DNA of 64,000 bases from Smittia aterrima (lineage: Eukaryota; Arthropoda; Insecta; Diptera; Chironomidae). Of this stretch, positions 14,901-25,021 are shown piece by piece. Each line of letters begins with the position of its first letter. Position 1 is the stretch's first letter. The position numbers and the translations under genes were made by a program. The stretch lies in NCBI GenBank assembly GCA_033063855.1, contig CP093830.1, positions 19,096,854 through 19,160,853 on the forward strand. Direction: 5' to 3'. The notes below the pieces were generated by a model. The model saw only the letters and a list, made by a program, of their open reading frames with translations, searched no databases and had not been told where the DNA came from.

Positions 14901-16984
14901 AACATGACCGACACTTCGATGATGAATATGACAGCCAACAACACAAACAACGCTAACATGGAAATCGAAGATGAACTCGACAGAATCACAGAAAAATATT
15001 TGAGCCAGAGCAAGGACAATTTGAATTTCACTGACAATTTCGCCAACACGAGCGAACTCAACAAAACCGATGAAAGCGTGACTTTGTTCGATAAGATTGA
15101 AGACCTTAAAGAGGATATTGATGACGTAATTCTTCGTAATAAAGAACCGAGCAATAGTTCAACGCCCAAAAGCGATAGAAAAGATTTGAATGCGAGTAAT
15201 GCTTTGGATAATTCCGATTTAAACCTTTCCGAATATGGAAATCGATTGGAGTTGAATTCAAGTGATGTCACTGTGCATCAACCAAATGAAACTGAAGACG
15301 CTTGCGATGAGACCAGACGTGCAGCAAGCTTAGGCGACTTGTCTTTGATGAAGAAATCTCAGACTGAGAAGGACGGAAACAGCATGGAGCGCGCTCAAAG
15401 CTTGGACATCACAGCCGACAATAATTTGTTACCGAAGCAGTCACTTGCTTTAGCTTTATCGAAGCCAACGGCAGACTTGACTGTCGCTGAAGATTATCAC
15501 ATCGAACCGAAATCTCCAAAACTTGAGATGACAAACGGAACCACAATGCACAATGGCGATGTTATCAACCGAACAGATCAAATTAAAATGACAAATTACG
15601 ACACCGACACAAACGTTCCCGACGAAATCAAAGTCATTCGTTACCCATTCGGAAGCTTGGAGCGACCGAAATCTGATGTTTTGAAAAAGATCCTTGGATC
15701 GCCCACGAAAACCGAAGAGACGTTGTCGAATAAATCTTCAACTGCACCTTCAATTGTCTTCATGACGCCAACGATCAACACGGAATCTCTTTCGGAAGAA
15801 GTAAGTAAGCCAATGACGAATGGAATGACATCAATCGTCACAATTGAGAGTCAAGAGGAGAAGGACAAGACGACAGTTCTCTCGGTTGACACCTCAGAAA
15901 CGCCAGTGAATTTGACTTTTGTCAATAAACTCGACGACAACGATTCGAGTCAAGTGTCGCCGATCTACTCGAGCAACAACATGGGAGTCAATAGCATCAA
16001 GATTTCCTCGATTGATTTCAAACCAGTTACAGTCTCTTCTACCATCATCACAAACTCTCCCGAGAATCATTTCGCAGGTAATTGTCGAAGATTGTGTAAA
16101 ACTCTTAATTAGCCAATTAACATTTTTCGTTTCGCTTAATTGCAGAAAACTTTTTCGTGAAAGACAATGTCGTCACGATCTCTACCGATTCTCAGCCTTC
16201 TTCGATTCAATTTATCGACGACGTAAAGCTTGACTTCAACATGCAAGTCTTAGACGACTTGGAGAACGAAGATGCTTCACCCAAAAACGATTTCAAGCCG
16301 AAAGTCATCGAAGCAGAAATAAAATCGGTTGAGAATGGCATTAAGATGAATGGAAATGCAGAGATCAACAACAACATTTCGAAAACGAAAATCATCGGAG
16401 ACGACTTGGATGAGTCTCTTGAGATGAACACTCAGCACATGAATAAATTTTTAACCGAAATCGTATTTAAAGGCGACGATTCAGCAATCGAAGACATGAC
16501 AACTTCTGAAGAAAACGCGATGCTTACTTCATCGACAATGTCAGACGCATCGTCGGAAGCTTCGTCACCAACTGTCATGACATCAACCAAGACAATGACT
16601 CTCTCTAACGTTCCATTGTCGACAGCGAACTTCATCAAACAAGAGCGAAGATTCGACGAAAAGAACTTTGTTCCACAAAACACTGAAATCAAGTTCACGA
16701 CTTCTTACGAAAACTCTCAAAATCAGCGAGAGCCACAAAAGCGAATGTCGCAAATCGAACAAATTCGTCAGAACTTTGAAAAGTCGGCACAAGCTTCAAC
16801 CGAAATTCCAGCGCCAATTCCAGTTGCAAGACGCAGCTCCATACCTCTCTCCATTCAAAAGACGACCCCATCTAAGATACCAACCAAGATACCAGTATTT
16901 AGCAAGCAAACGTCCAAAACGTCGCCGAAAAGCAGAACCAGCAGTAACAGTAAACTCAACAGCAGCACAGAGAGCGTGGGTTGA
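2976..16984 (+). CDS. Single-pass membrane protein with an AHNAK/periaxin-like PDZ domain and long Ser/Thr-rich tail
   Basis: Seven phase-compatible exons: 2976-3096, 12389-12463, 13247-13347, 13460-13598, 13943-14175, 14235-16077 and 16146-16984, giving 1116 residues. Residues about 8-29 are a strongly hydrophobic segment followed by a Cys/Lys/Arg stretch, suggesting a membrane anchor with a short outer N-terminus. A PDZ domain spans roughly residues 103-185: it has a GLGI carboxylate-binding loop, then DGIFVKKV, GPA and GDRI, and ends in a strand around NVQLEL. The spacing GDRI..LTIDF resembles the PDZ of AHNAK and periaxin. The remaining 900 residues are low-complexity, rich in Ser, Thr, Asn and Lys, with no further domain seen. 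PDZ proteins bind C-terminal tails of partners, so a scaffold at the membrane or cytoskeleton is a reasonable inference. The first intron is 9.3 kb while the others are 57-783 bp. I do not know an established gene name. Confidence 0.85.
3097..12388 (+). other. 9.3 kb first intron of the PDZ gene
   Basis: The intron is bounded by GTAAGT at 3097 and a TTTTCAG acceptor ending at 12388, phase 1 on both sides. It contains only short chance reading frames on either strand; none shows a domain or a phase-compatible splice partner. No transposon, tRNA or tandem array was recognised. Its size compared with all other introns in this half of the window suggests room for enhancers or an alternative promoter, which is inference. 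Confidence 0.6.
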
Positions 16985-17457
16985 ACTTGATGCTCACTTG
17001 ATTAGATTTTAAGAAATTGATTTTATTCAACGATTGCATTAAGTGTTGATAAGAAATTGAGAAATTCTAATTGTGCAATTGTTGTTTTGCATAACATTTT
17101 GATAACAAGTTTTTGAGTTATATAATATAAAGTCAAAAATATCAAGAGGGCCATATTTTAATCATGAATCCTTTACTTCTTTGTATCATTTAAGAGAAAA
17201 TAAATATTTTTTTGTGGAAAATCAAGAAATTGTTTTTTAAAGTTTATCGCTTTCAAGTTTGGTTGCTTTATTTGGTTAATGAATCGTAACCAAATATTCT
17301 TTCTTGTTTATCGTTGAAGCTTCTTTTCAAGCTTTTTATTGAAGCTTTCAGGGCATTCAAAACTCTCAAACGTTTTCAATAAATTTGAATTTATCGCTGG
17401 AGTAAATTGTCCAAAGGACCAAAAATATTTTTGTTAAAGTTAAATTTAGTTTCCACA
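16985..17457. other. Intergenic region between the PDZ gene and LAMTOR4
   Basis: 473 bp of AT-rich sequence. It holds an AATAAA-type signal near 17198-17204, suitable for the PDZ gene's 3' end, and should include the LAMTOR4 promoter. Nothing else recognisable. Confidence 0.5.
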
Positions 17458-17787
17458 ATGTACGTTGCTCCTTTTAATTCAATCCCTAACCTCTTGGGTT
17501 ATCTGGTGATCGCTGAGGACGGAGCTGTAATTGCGAGTTTTGGGGAACTTGAGAACGATGAGAAATCAAGCGAAATCATTTACAAACTCATTACACTATC
17601 TCATAGGTAAACAATAACTTTATCAACGTTTCTTTGTTTATTACAAGTTAATTATTTTAGTCTGGACCCAGCAGTCTTTGCAAGGAACTCATTACAAAAG
17701 ATAACAATCGCTTATGACGACTTCAGCTACATTTTATGTTTATCGAATCGGAAGATTTACGTCGCCAAGAAGCGAAATACGAAATAA
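17458..17787 (+). CDS. Lamtor4: Ragulator complex subunit LAMTOR4
   Basis: Two exons, 17458-17606 and 17661-17787, joined in phase, give 91 residues; the human protein is 99. The start MYVAPF at 17458 is chosen because upstream in-frame sequence has no ATG and does not resemble the family. The diagnostic block is IPNLLGYLVIAEDGAVIASF followed by GELENDE, matching the human order '[26 protein letters not shown]', and the C-terminus ends in a basic K-x-Y-V-A-K-K-R tail. LAMTOR4 is a roadblock-fold subunit of Ragulator, which anchors Rag GTPases and mTORC1 on the lysosome. An AATAAA overlaps the stop codon (17783-17788). The next gene, CCZ1, ends 5 bp away on the other strand. Confidence 0.93.
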
Positions 17788-17788
17788 A
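17783..17788 (+). terminator. Poly(A) signal overlapping the LAMTOR4 stop codon
   Basis: AATAAA spans the last codon and the TAA stop of LAMTOR4. If used, the 3' UTR would be only 10-30 bases and cleavage would fall inside the CCZ1 coding sequence on the opposite strand. No second AATAAA is obvious just downstream. Confidence 0.4.
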
Positions 17789-17792
17789 GTTT

Positions 17793-19401
17793 CTATTCAT
17801 TAGTAAAGTAAACATTCTTTACGATATCATTCACCATCTTCTGCGACTCATCGGCGATGTCAATTAAAGTCGAACATTTATGAAGAATCAAGTAGAGACT
17901 TCGGTTGTTAAAGTTTTTCGATATAAGCCAGTAATCGTTAAAGGTTTTGATGATTGTCTCTTTCTCGCTGGTAATCAAAGCGTTCTTGCTATCTTCAGCC
18001 TCTACTTCTTCTTTCGCGTAAAGGTCACAAAGTAAATTCATCACAGACGTTGATAATGTCGTTTTTCTTCCTTCACGATGACTTGATGGTGAGTCATTAT
18101 CATAGAAGACACCGTGGAATCGATGATTCTTGTGGTTGAAGTAAATATATTTGTCTCTAGCAGAGTCGTCAGTTTTTGTCGATGCATTTTGTTGAAAATG
18201 TAGAGAATTGTCAGAAATGTCTTTAGAGATTAGCCCAAGTTGTGGGCCGATAGCATATTTCAGTTCAGTAACATACTCATCGGGTAAGATATCGCCATCT
18301 GGAAGAGAACAGATAATTTAGTAAACATTATCGAAATACGAAAAACTAAACTTACTTTCAAGCAACATGACCAGTGTGACATCCAGAACAGTGTAGGCTA
18401 GAAGTCGATACTTTGTCAGCTCACCAACTTTTCCGTCGCTTTGAAGATTGATCGTTGGAGCTTCTTGGATTGACTCATCTTCAGTCTCTGTCACGAAGCA
18501 ACCAGAAGTTCGATCATTATCCAAGCATTGGCTGTTACGACGTTGCAGGAACTTTGGAAACAGTGAATCATTAAGAAACTCACTGACGATATACAAATCT
18601 TTCGGGTTGATCGAGCTATAAACGACTTCTTGATTGTAGAGGAAAATAGTTTTCTTGATCTTCAAGTTCTTCATTGAAGTGATGAAATTGAGCAAGTTAG
18701 CGATCCGAAAGAAAATCAAGTGAGTGACGGGCTTATACTGAAGACATTCGATTGAGTCGATCACATCAGCGTTGTGCAGATTAAGAGTTACAAGATATTT
18801 GGTGTAGAAGAAACTCAATTTTTCGCGAATGCTCTTAATCTTATCTTCTCTCGTTTCACCTATCATGTTAGATTCAAACGTATTCCAAAACAGACGGAAG
18901 TGCAGATAAGCTCGTTGAATGATCTTCTTGAAAGAAACTTCATGGGCGTCGTCGGAATAGTATTCAATGTATTCTTTCTTGTCCTTCTCTTTTCGTTCAA
19001 ATGGCACATTGATTGTCTACAAATAAACTTGTTTAGATTCAGTGTTGAACAATTTAAATTAAAATCTTACGAGAACTATCCAAAAATCTTTTTCCGGCTC
19101 AAAGAAGAACTTCATCGTTTTTGATGTTTTCATCGTCGAAACATCTTTCGGTGTCATCTCATCTAATGAGAACGATCCTGTGAACTTGATGATTGCTTCA
19201 ATGAATCCAACATCCTTCAGCTTCTCGTTGCTATCAACTTCGGGATAGAAAAACAAAACTTTGTTTTCATCCTAAAAAAAGATTTTCTAGTTAATTGAGT
19301 TACACAAGTTTACTCAAAGTTCCACTTACTTCGCTCTCTTTCTCACATAATGTAGAGTTGAAGATGAAAAAGTTCTTCAAGCTGGTCTTTGTTTTAAGCA
19401 T
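17793..19401 (-). CDS. Ccz1: Vacuolar fusion protein CCZ1 (Mon1-Ccz1 Rab7 exchange factor subunit)
   Basis: Four exons on the minus strand in transcript order: 19330-19401, 19071-19271, 18356-19016 and 17793-18298. They give 479 residues, close to the human 482. Family landmarks in order are SLKNFFIFN at the N-terminus, DENKVLFFYP, VGFIEAIIKF, then FFFEPEKDFWIVL (first longin-like domain), KYIYFNH in the C-terminal third, and a final DYWLISK...LYLIL block matching the human 'DYWVVGK..RRELYVILN'. CCZ1 pairs with Mon1 to activate Rab7 on late endosomes and autophagosomes. The gene lies head to head with Hsf (197 bp between start codons) and tail to tail with LAMTOR4, another late-endosome/lysosome gene. 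Confidence 0.95.
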
Positions 19402-19598
19402 CACAGATGGATTTAAAGCTGAATTTATTAAATTAAATATTTGTCCCCTTGCAACTACGACCTAGCCCTCTTCAAAATAAAAGTTTAGTTCAATCGATCA
19501 CCGCCAGGAGAAAGTTAAAAAAAATTGAAGTGATGAAATCGAATTGCGGAATTATTTATTGAATATTTGTGGAAAAGACTTATTAAACCGAAATAACA
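19402..19598. promoter_or_regulatory. Shared divergent promoter region, CCZ1 / Hsf
   Basis: Only 197 bp separate the start codons of CCZ1 (minus) and Hsf (plus), so both promoters and 5' UTRs must lie here unless noncoding exons exist elsewhere. No clear TATA box or heat-shock element was identified by eye. Confidence 0.5.
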
Positions 19599-22500
19599 AT
19601 GCATCCTTTGGAGAACGGAATGGGAGTTCCAGCTTTTCTCGCTAAACTTTGGCGTCTAGTTGAAGATTCTGGGACAAATAATCTAATTTCTTGGAGCACG
19701 GTAAGAAAATATTTTTTTTTTCAATTCAACATGGCTCAGCTCATTGTGTCGTCCACTTAAACTGGATTAACTGGAAATGTTTTGAAAACGCATTTGACGC
19801 TTGCAAAAGTCATTTCACGAGAGTTTGATTTAGAAGCATTCACCGCAAAACCGCCTGATACGCAATATTTTCTTCTGGCTGTGATAAAATCTAATTTTAA
19901 AAATTCGCTTTAATATTTCATGAGATTCGATGCATTTTCGAATTTACATCATCGCGTCACGATCTCAGTTCTCAGTACAGCCAAATATGTTAAATAATTG
20001 TCAGGGCTGGTGACACATCAGGAAAGAGCTTAACTTCTTAACTCAGATTATCGTATGGTAGGTCGTGATTAGGCCACTTTAAACGCTTAAGAACGATGAG
20101 TTGCTTTAGAAAAGAATACTCGATCCAATCAACCTTGAAACGAGTGTGGAAAACGATCAAATCGCCTTGCAGTATTGGTTTTGCGTTGCCACTGGATAGA
20201 AAATGACGTCATAGTTCACGTTGATTATGTCGTCGTGATGTTGAATTACAGACTCTTATAAGGCGAAGAAAAAAACTTTCCAAAACTCAAAATGAATAAT
20301 CGTTAGATGCGGTTCGCCGAATAAGTTGTTTTCGCTTTTTAGGATCACATCTGTCAGTGCACCTGGCTAAACATTTAAACGTGCACTAGTCCTTAAATGT
20401 GATCAATGTCAATTTTATTTACATTTCTAAAATTGTTTTGTTTCCGTCAATAAGGGAGAGCGTCGTCTCACTCAATCAGCCGTTACGTGAGCCGCGTCTC
20501 CATGTTATAAAAATCAATTGATTATGCAATCCAATAAAAATTCTTAGATTGAATTGCACGATTAAAATTCTTCGTAACGAGTTAATTGTTGCGCAAAACA
20601 ATTGAAGCCTCTCAAATTCTTCTAACTATTCGTTTTCGTTTCTCGCGTAGGATGGAAGGAGCTTCATTATTCAAAACCAGGCAAAGTTCGCGAAAGAACT
20701 GTTGCCACTTAACTACAAGCATAATAACATGGCGAGCTTCATTCGACAACTGAACATGTACGGATTTCATAAGATTACATCAATCGACAACGGTGGGCTG
20801 AAGTTTGAGAAGGACGAAATGGAGTTTTCTCATCCATACTTTCAAAAAGGCCATCCCTATCTTCTTGAACATATCAAGCGAAAGATTTCTAACCCAAAAC
20901 CTGTGGAAACTGAAAAGGTGTCAACAAAATCAGAGCCAGTTGTAACTCGTGTTCTCACGGAAGTCAAAAACATGCGTGGCCGTCAGGAATCACTCGACAC
21001 TCGCTTTGGTGCAATGAAACAGGAGAATGAAGCACTTTGGCGAGAGGTTGCGATTCTACGACAAAAGCATTTGAAACAACAGCAAATCGTCAACAAGCTG
21101 ATTCAGTTCTTGGTTACCATCGTTCAACCACAGCGATCAGGATTGGCCACTGGAATAGGAAAGCGTCGCGGTCAATTGATGATCAACGAGGGCCCACAAA
21201 CAAAGGTTTGTTAAATTAAGAAAAATCAACTCAGTTAATAATTTCAATTCTTTTTTTTTAGTTGAGAAAACAAGGTCCGATCATTAGAGAATTAACCGAG
21301 GAACTTCTAGATGAGGTTGATTCAGACTTGGAGGATATTCAAATGTAAGTGGAAAAAGTTTTATTCGCCGATGAGAAATTCATTTGAATTTTACTTTCCA
21401 GGAACTTTTCAAATGTCCAATCTCCAGGATCTCAATCGAGCAAAGGTAGTGAAAAAGAATACTTGCCTCCTAAGACACCATTGACACCTGAGAACATTGC
21501 GAACTTCGTCACTAATAATTATGCATCCGATAATTATTATGTTGCAGATCAAGACGGAACAAGTAACAGCGCTGGCTCTATTGATGGATTTGGCCTTGAC
21601 GAAATCGATGAGATTGACACTAACAACATGGAAATTTACAATGGCCGACCAATTAAGAAGGAGACTCGAGCTAATGCAAACATGTACAGCGCTCCAATGA
21701 AACAAGAACCAGTTGAAGCTGAGATGGCTAGACCAACTCGCAGTAGTAGCTCCAAGAAGGACCTTCGTGTTGGCACTGGCAGTTACAATGCATCAAGTTC
21801 TTCAAAACAAGAAACAATGAAGGCTCAGCAAAACAACAAGAAGCGCCAAGTGCCTGCTAACAACAATAATGCGTCGTTGTCGTCGAACAGTAACGCTCAA
21901 GAAGTAATTGACGCTGACATGATGCTGAATGTGATTGGACAACTCGATCAGGGATCATCAGGTTCAAGCGAAATTGGAAATAAAATCGGCGGCGCACAAA
22001 ATTCTCTGTTCGATGAGTCATCGCAGGTAAAACAAATTTCTCAGAAATTATTATGAGTTTCCTTCAAATTTATTTTATTTACAGCCACCACCGGAAATGC
22101 TTGATCAAGACTTGTATGTCTTCGACGGAAAGACTGGCGAACAAGAAAAAGCTGATGACTTGATGGTGACTAAATACAATCCAAGAGACACGCACGACAT
22201 ATTGCGTTTGAATTCAGTCGACGATTACTCGAGTCATATCAACAATGTCCAGACGGATCTAGATTCGTTGAAAGATTTGTTACAAAATGACGCCTACGAG
22301 TTGGACACAAATGAATTGTTGGGAGTGAGTGCTTAGATAATGAATAGAAATTGTTTGTTAATTTCTAGTCGGATCGATGTGAAACAGATTTTAATTTCGT
22401 TCTTTTCTCTTTTATGTCCTCAACTCAACAAAACTTTATCACTCATAAATTTTATCATAACTGAAGAATCAGAACGCAGAACTTCCACCCTACATGTCTA

Positions 22501-23273
22501 ACAGTAGCTTTGACGTTGATACTATCAATAAGGTTCGTTCTTTGAAATTTTGACTCGAGATATTCGAGTTAACAAGTCATTCATCCCGAATCAAAGAACG
22601 ACGAAATATTTCATTTTATTCTTTTTCTCTCTTCTCGATTATAAATGTGTCGTCTCAAAAAACAAAACATTTTAAACTGAATTATCATAAACAACATTAA
22701 CAGAAGCTTATTGATGACGAAACATTGCTGAAGGTAGCCAATCAAGTAACCGAAAGAGTATCACCAGGAACTCTAAGTTTCCCGATTGGAAAAATCATTG
22801 AAATGTGTCTCAATCAATATTTGCTTTTGTTTTCGGCTTTGCCAACAATGCTCAAAACATTATTTTGCTTAGCTCAACATCTCACAAATTCTCATTATTA
22901 TTTTGCAAATTGATTGAGGCTTCGGTAAAAATTTCTTTAATTTTCACATCGAGAGTGAAATAATCTGAAAATTGAATGCTCTAAACTAAAATTTTATTAT
23001 TAACACACTTGTTTGTGGTTTCTCTCATTTTAGCTTTTTGGAAACGACGACATTGTCGGTTATGAGCTATCGCCTTCTAACATGAACTTGTTTGATGATG
23101 ATAAGAAGGGTAAGAACGTTTCTCTCGCTGAAATAAATATTTACAATAAAATTTTAATTTTAGATGACGAAAACCAGACAATTGGAGGATCACAGCTGAT
23201 GACATACCAGCCATCGCCCTACAACAATAATCTTGACCTGAATGAGCTTTTACAAAATGTCGATGACGTTTAA
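19599..23273 (+). CDS. Hsf: Heat shock transcription factor
   Basis: Nine exons: 19599-19700, 20651-21205, 21262-21344, 21402-22026, 22085-22324, 22467-22532, 22704-22733, 23034-23109 and 23164-23273, giving 628 residues; the short exons 6 and 7 are the least certain. The DNA-binding winged helix covers residues about 9-113: PAFLAKLW and WS at the end of exon 1, then FAKELLP, KHNNMASFIRQLNMYGFHKI and SHPYF. Residues about 134-193 form the HR-A/B coiled coil that trimerises the factor. A possible HR-C repeat (LDSLKDLL) sits at the end of exon 5, and the C-terminus DLNELLQNVDDV looks like an acidic activation motif. Hsf binds arrays of nGAAn and drives chaperone genes under stress. Intron 1 splits the DNA-binding domain after 34 codons, as in other animals. 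Confidence 0.94.
19701..20650 (+). other. 950 bp intron 1 of Hsf
   Basis: The intron interrupts the DNA-binding domain in phase 0 (GTAAG donor at 19701; acceptor ending GTAG at 20650). No coding potential, repeat or RNA gene was recognised inside. Confidence 0.7.
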
Positions 23274-25021
23274 ACTTTGATAGTAGCTGCACATCGGAAT
23301 AGTTTCGAGTGATCCACCTCCTTTTGTAGTTTCTTATTATCACCAAAGTTTTATTTCTTCATTTAATATTTTTCGAGGTGGTTGTCTTGTTAAAACTGAA
23401 GCAGAAAGTGATTCATTTTATCACATTATGCTAATTCAGTTAATTTATGGTTAGTGGCAAATGCTTCTTTTGATTATTCTTCACGGTTTTTGCCTTCAGC
23501 AATCTTTAAATGTTAGAGGATTTCACTTTCATATCCAACCGTATCGTACAGCGGAAGTACAAATCGAAAAATAAATCACCAGACGTTCGGAGCTCAATGA
23601 ATTCAAAGTTGCCTGTTGCTGCAGAATTTTTAATTTTACATAAATATCAAAACTGATTTAAAAATCAGATTCATTGACTACGCAAAATAACTAAATTTCG
23701 AATCTAATCCTTCTTATTTCGTAAAAAACTTTTCTTTAAAAATGAAGTCAAAAAAATCTAACAACCTAGAGAATTAAACATTGTACAGTTGAAACTAAGA
23801 AAATCGTTTATATTTTTGCAAGCTATACTGAACGTAAATAAAGGAAAATGTATATTGGACGAGCGGTTGAAATCAGCGTTTTTGTGACTCATTCACTTTC
23901 AGGAAGTCGTTGCTTTTCTCCTTGAGTTAACTGCGAAAAGAATTTTAATGAAAAGTCAAAAGTTATTTCGTACAAAATGGTATTTCTTTATTAGTTTCTC
24001 CAATGTGACCACTAATGTTAAGCATATATTCTGATGTGTTATTGAATACAATTTCACTGACGAAGAAAATGTACTTGAAGTAGGGAAAACAAAGAAATGC
24101 AGAAGTACGTAGTTGGATAGATAATTGTTCGATAATACTTATTTAAATTTCAATGAATTCATCGTGTGTCGAGTTATTTTCCTTGAACGAGCTAGAATCG
24201 TTAACGCTTAATCATAGTTAAAATAAATTGCACTCAAATCCACAAATCTAAATGGTTACAGTTTCTGTTTTTGCGGCGCGATTATCGTTAGCTTCACAGC
24301 TGAAGAAGATAGAAGGATTGGAATGTCTTTTTGATACAAGCTAAGTCTGCTGGTGTTTCAATGGCACTTTTTGTGTGAATTGTATGCAAATTTCTATTCG
24401 ATTGAGGTCGTTTCAGTGATTAGGTCAATTGTGATCTACGGGCAATTTCGAAATTAACTCAACTGTTTTTTGATAACTTAGAAAGGAGAAGAGACGACAG
24501 CGACGCAATTAAAGCAAAATATTCGTCAAATAAGGAAGAATAAGTTGAGCAAAAGCTTGAATATTTCTTAACTCTCGATTATGTACAACACAAACTTTTC
24601 TCAGCGATTGTTTTCTAGTCACGCGGGGAAGCTCAGCGAGAAACAAACAAACAAACATAATTAATTGTTTTAGCGTTTCTTCTTCTTCGTTCAACTTTTG
24701 AAGCTGGCAACTGATGAAAAAACAAATTATTTTTCACCTAAATTCACACAAATCACATCTAATCAAAGCACACGAAGCAAACGAAACTCATCGAGTGAAT
24801 TGTTGTTGCATGAATCATCTCGCAACTCTCAATTTAATTAATTAATGCCGATTAGTTATGAATCTAAAATTATACTTTGCTTTATATTGCATAAAAACTT
24901 TTCTCATATTTTCTCCATCCGAATGCACTGCTTACTTCCAACTCTTATGCTAGCTACATTATTTTAAACAATAATAAAATGAAAATGGCTTTATGACTCA
25001 AATAAAATAGGCGACAACATC
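23274..25021. other. Tail-to-tail intergenic region between Hsf and fimbrin
   Basis: About 1.75 kb between two convergent stop codons. It should contain both 3' UTRs; an AATAAA is present near 23838-23843 for Hsf. Open frames are short and unremarkable. No transposon or RNA gene recognised. Confidence 0.5.

Noticed and set aside
14681..15271. 196-codon minus-strand open frame
   Set aside because: Lies wholly opposite the large coding exon of the PDZ gene; Ser/Leu-rich mirror of its Asn/Asp/Ser codons, no domain.
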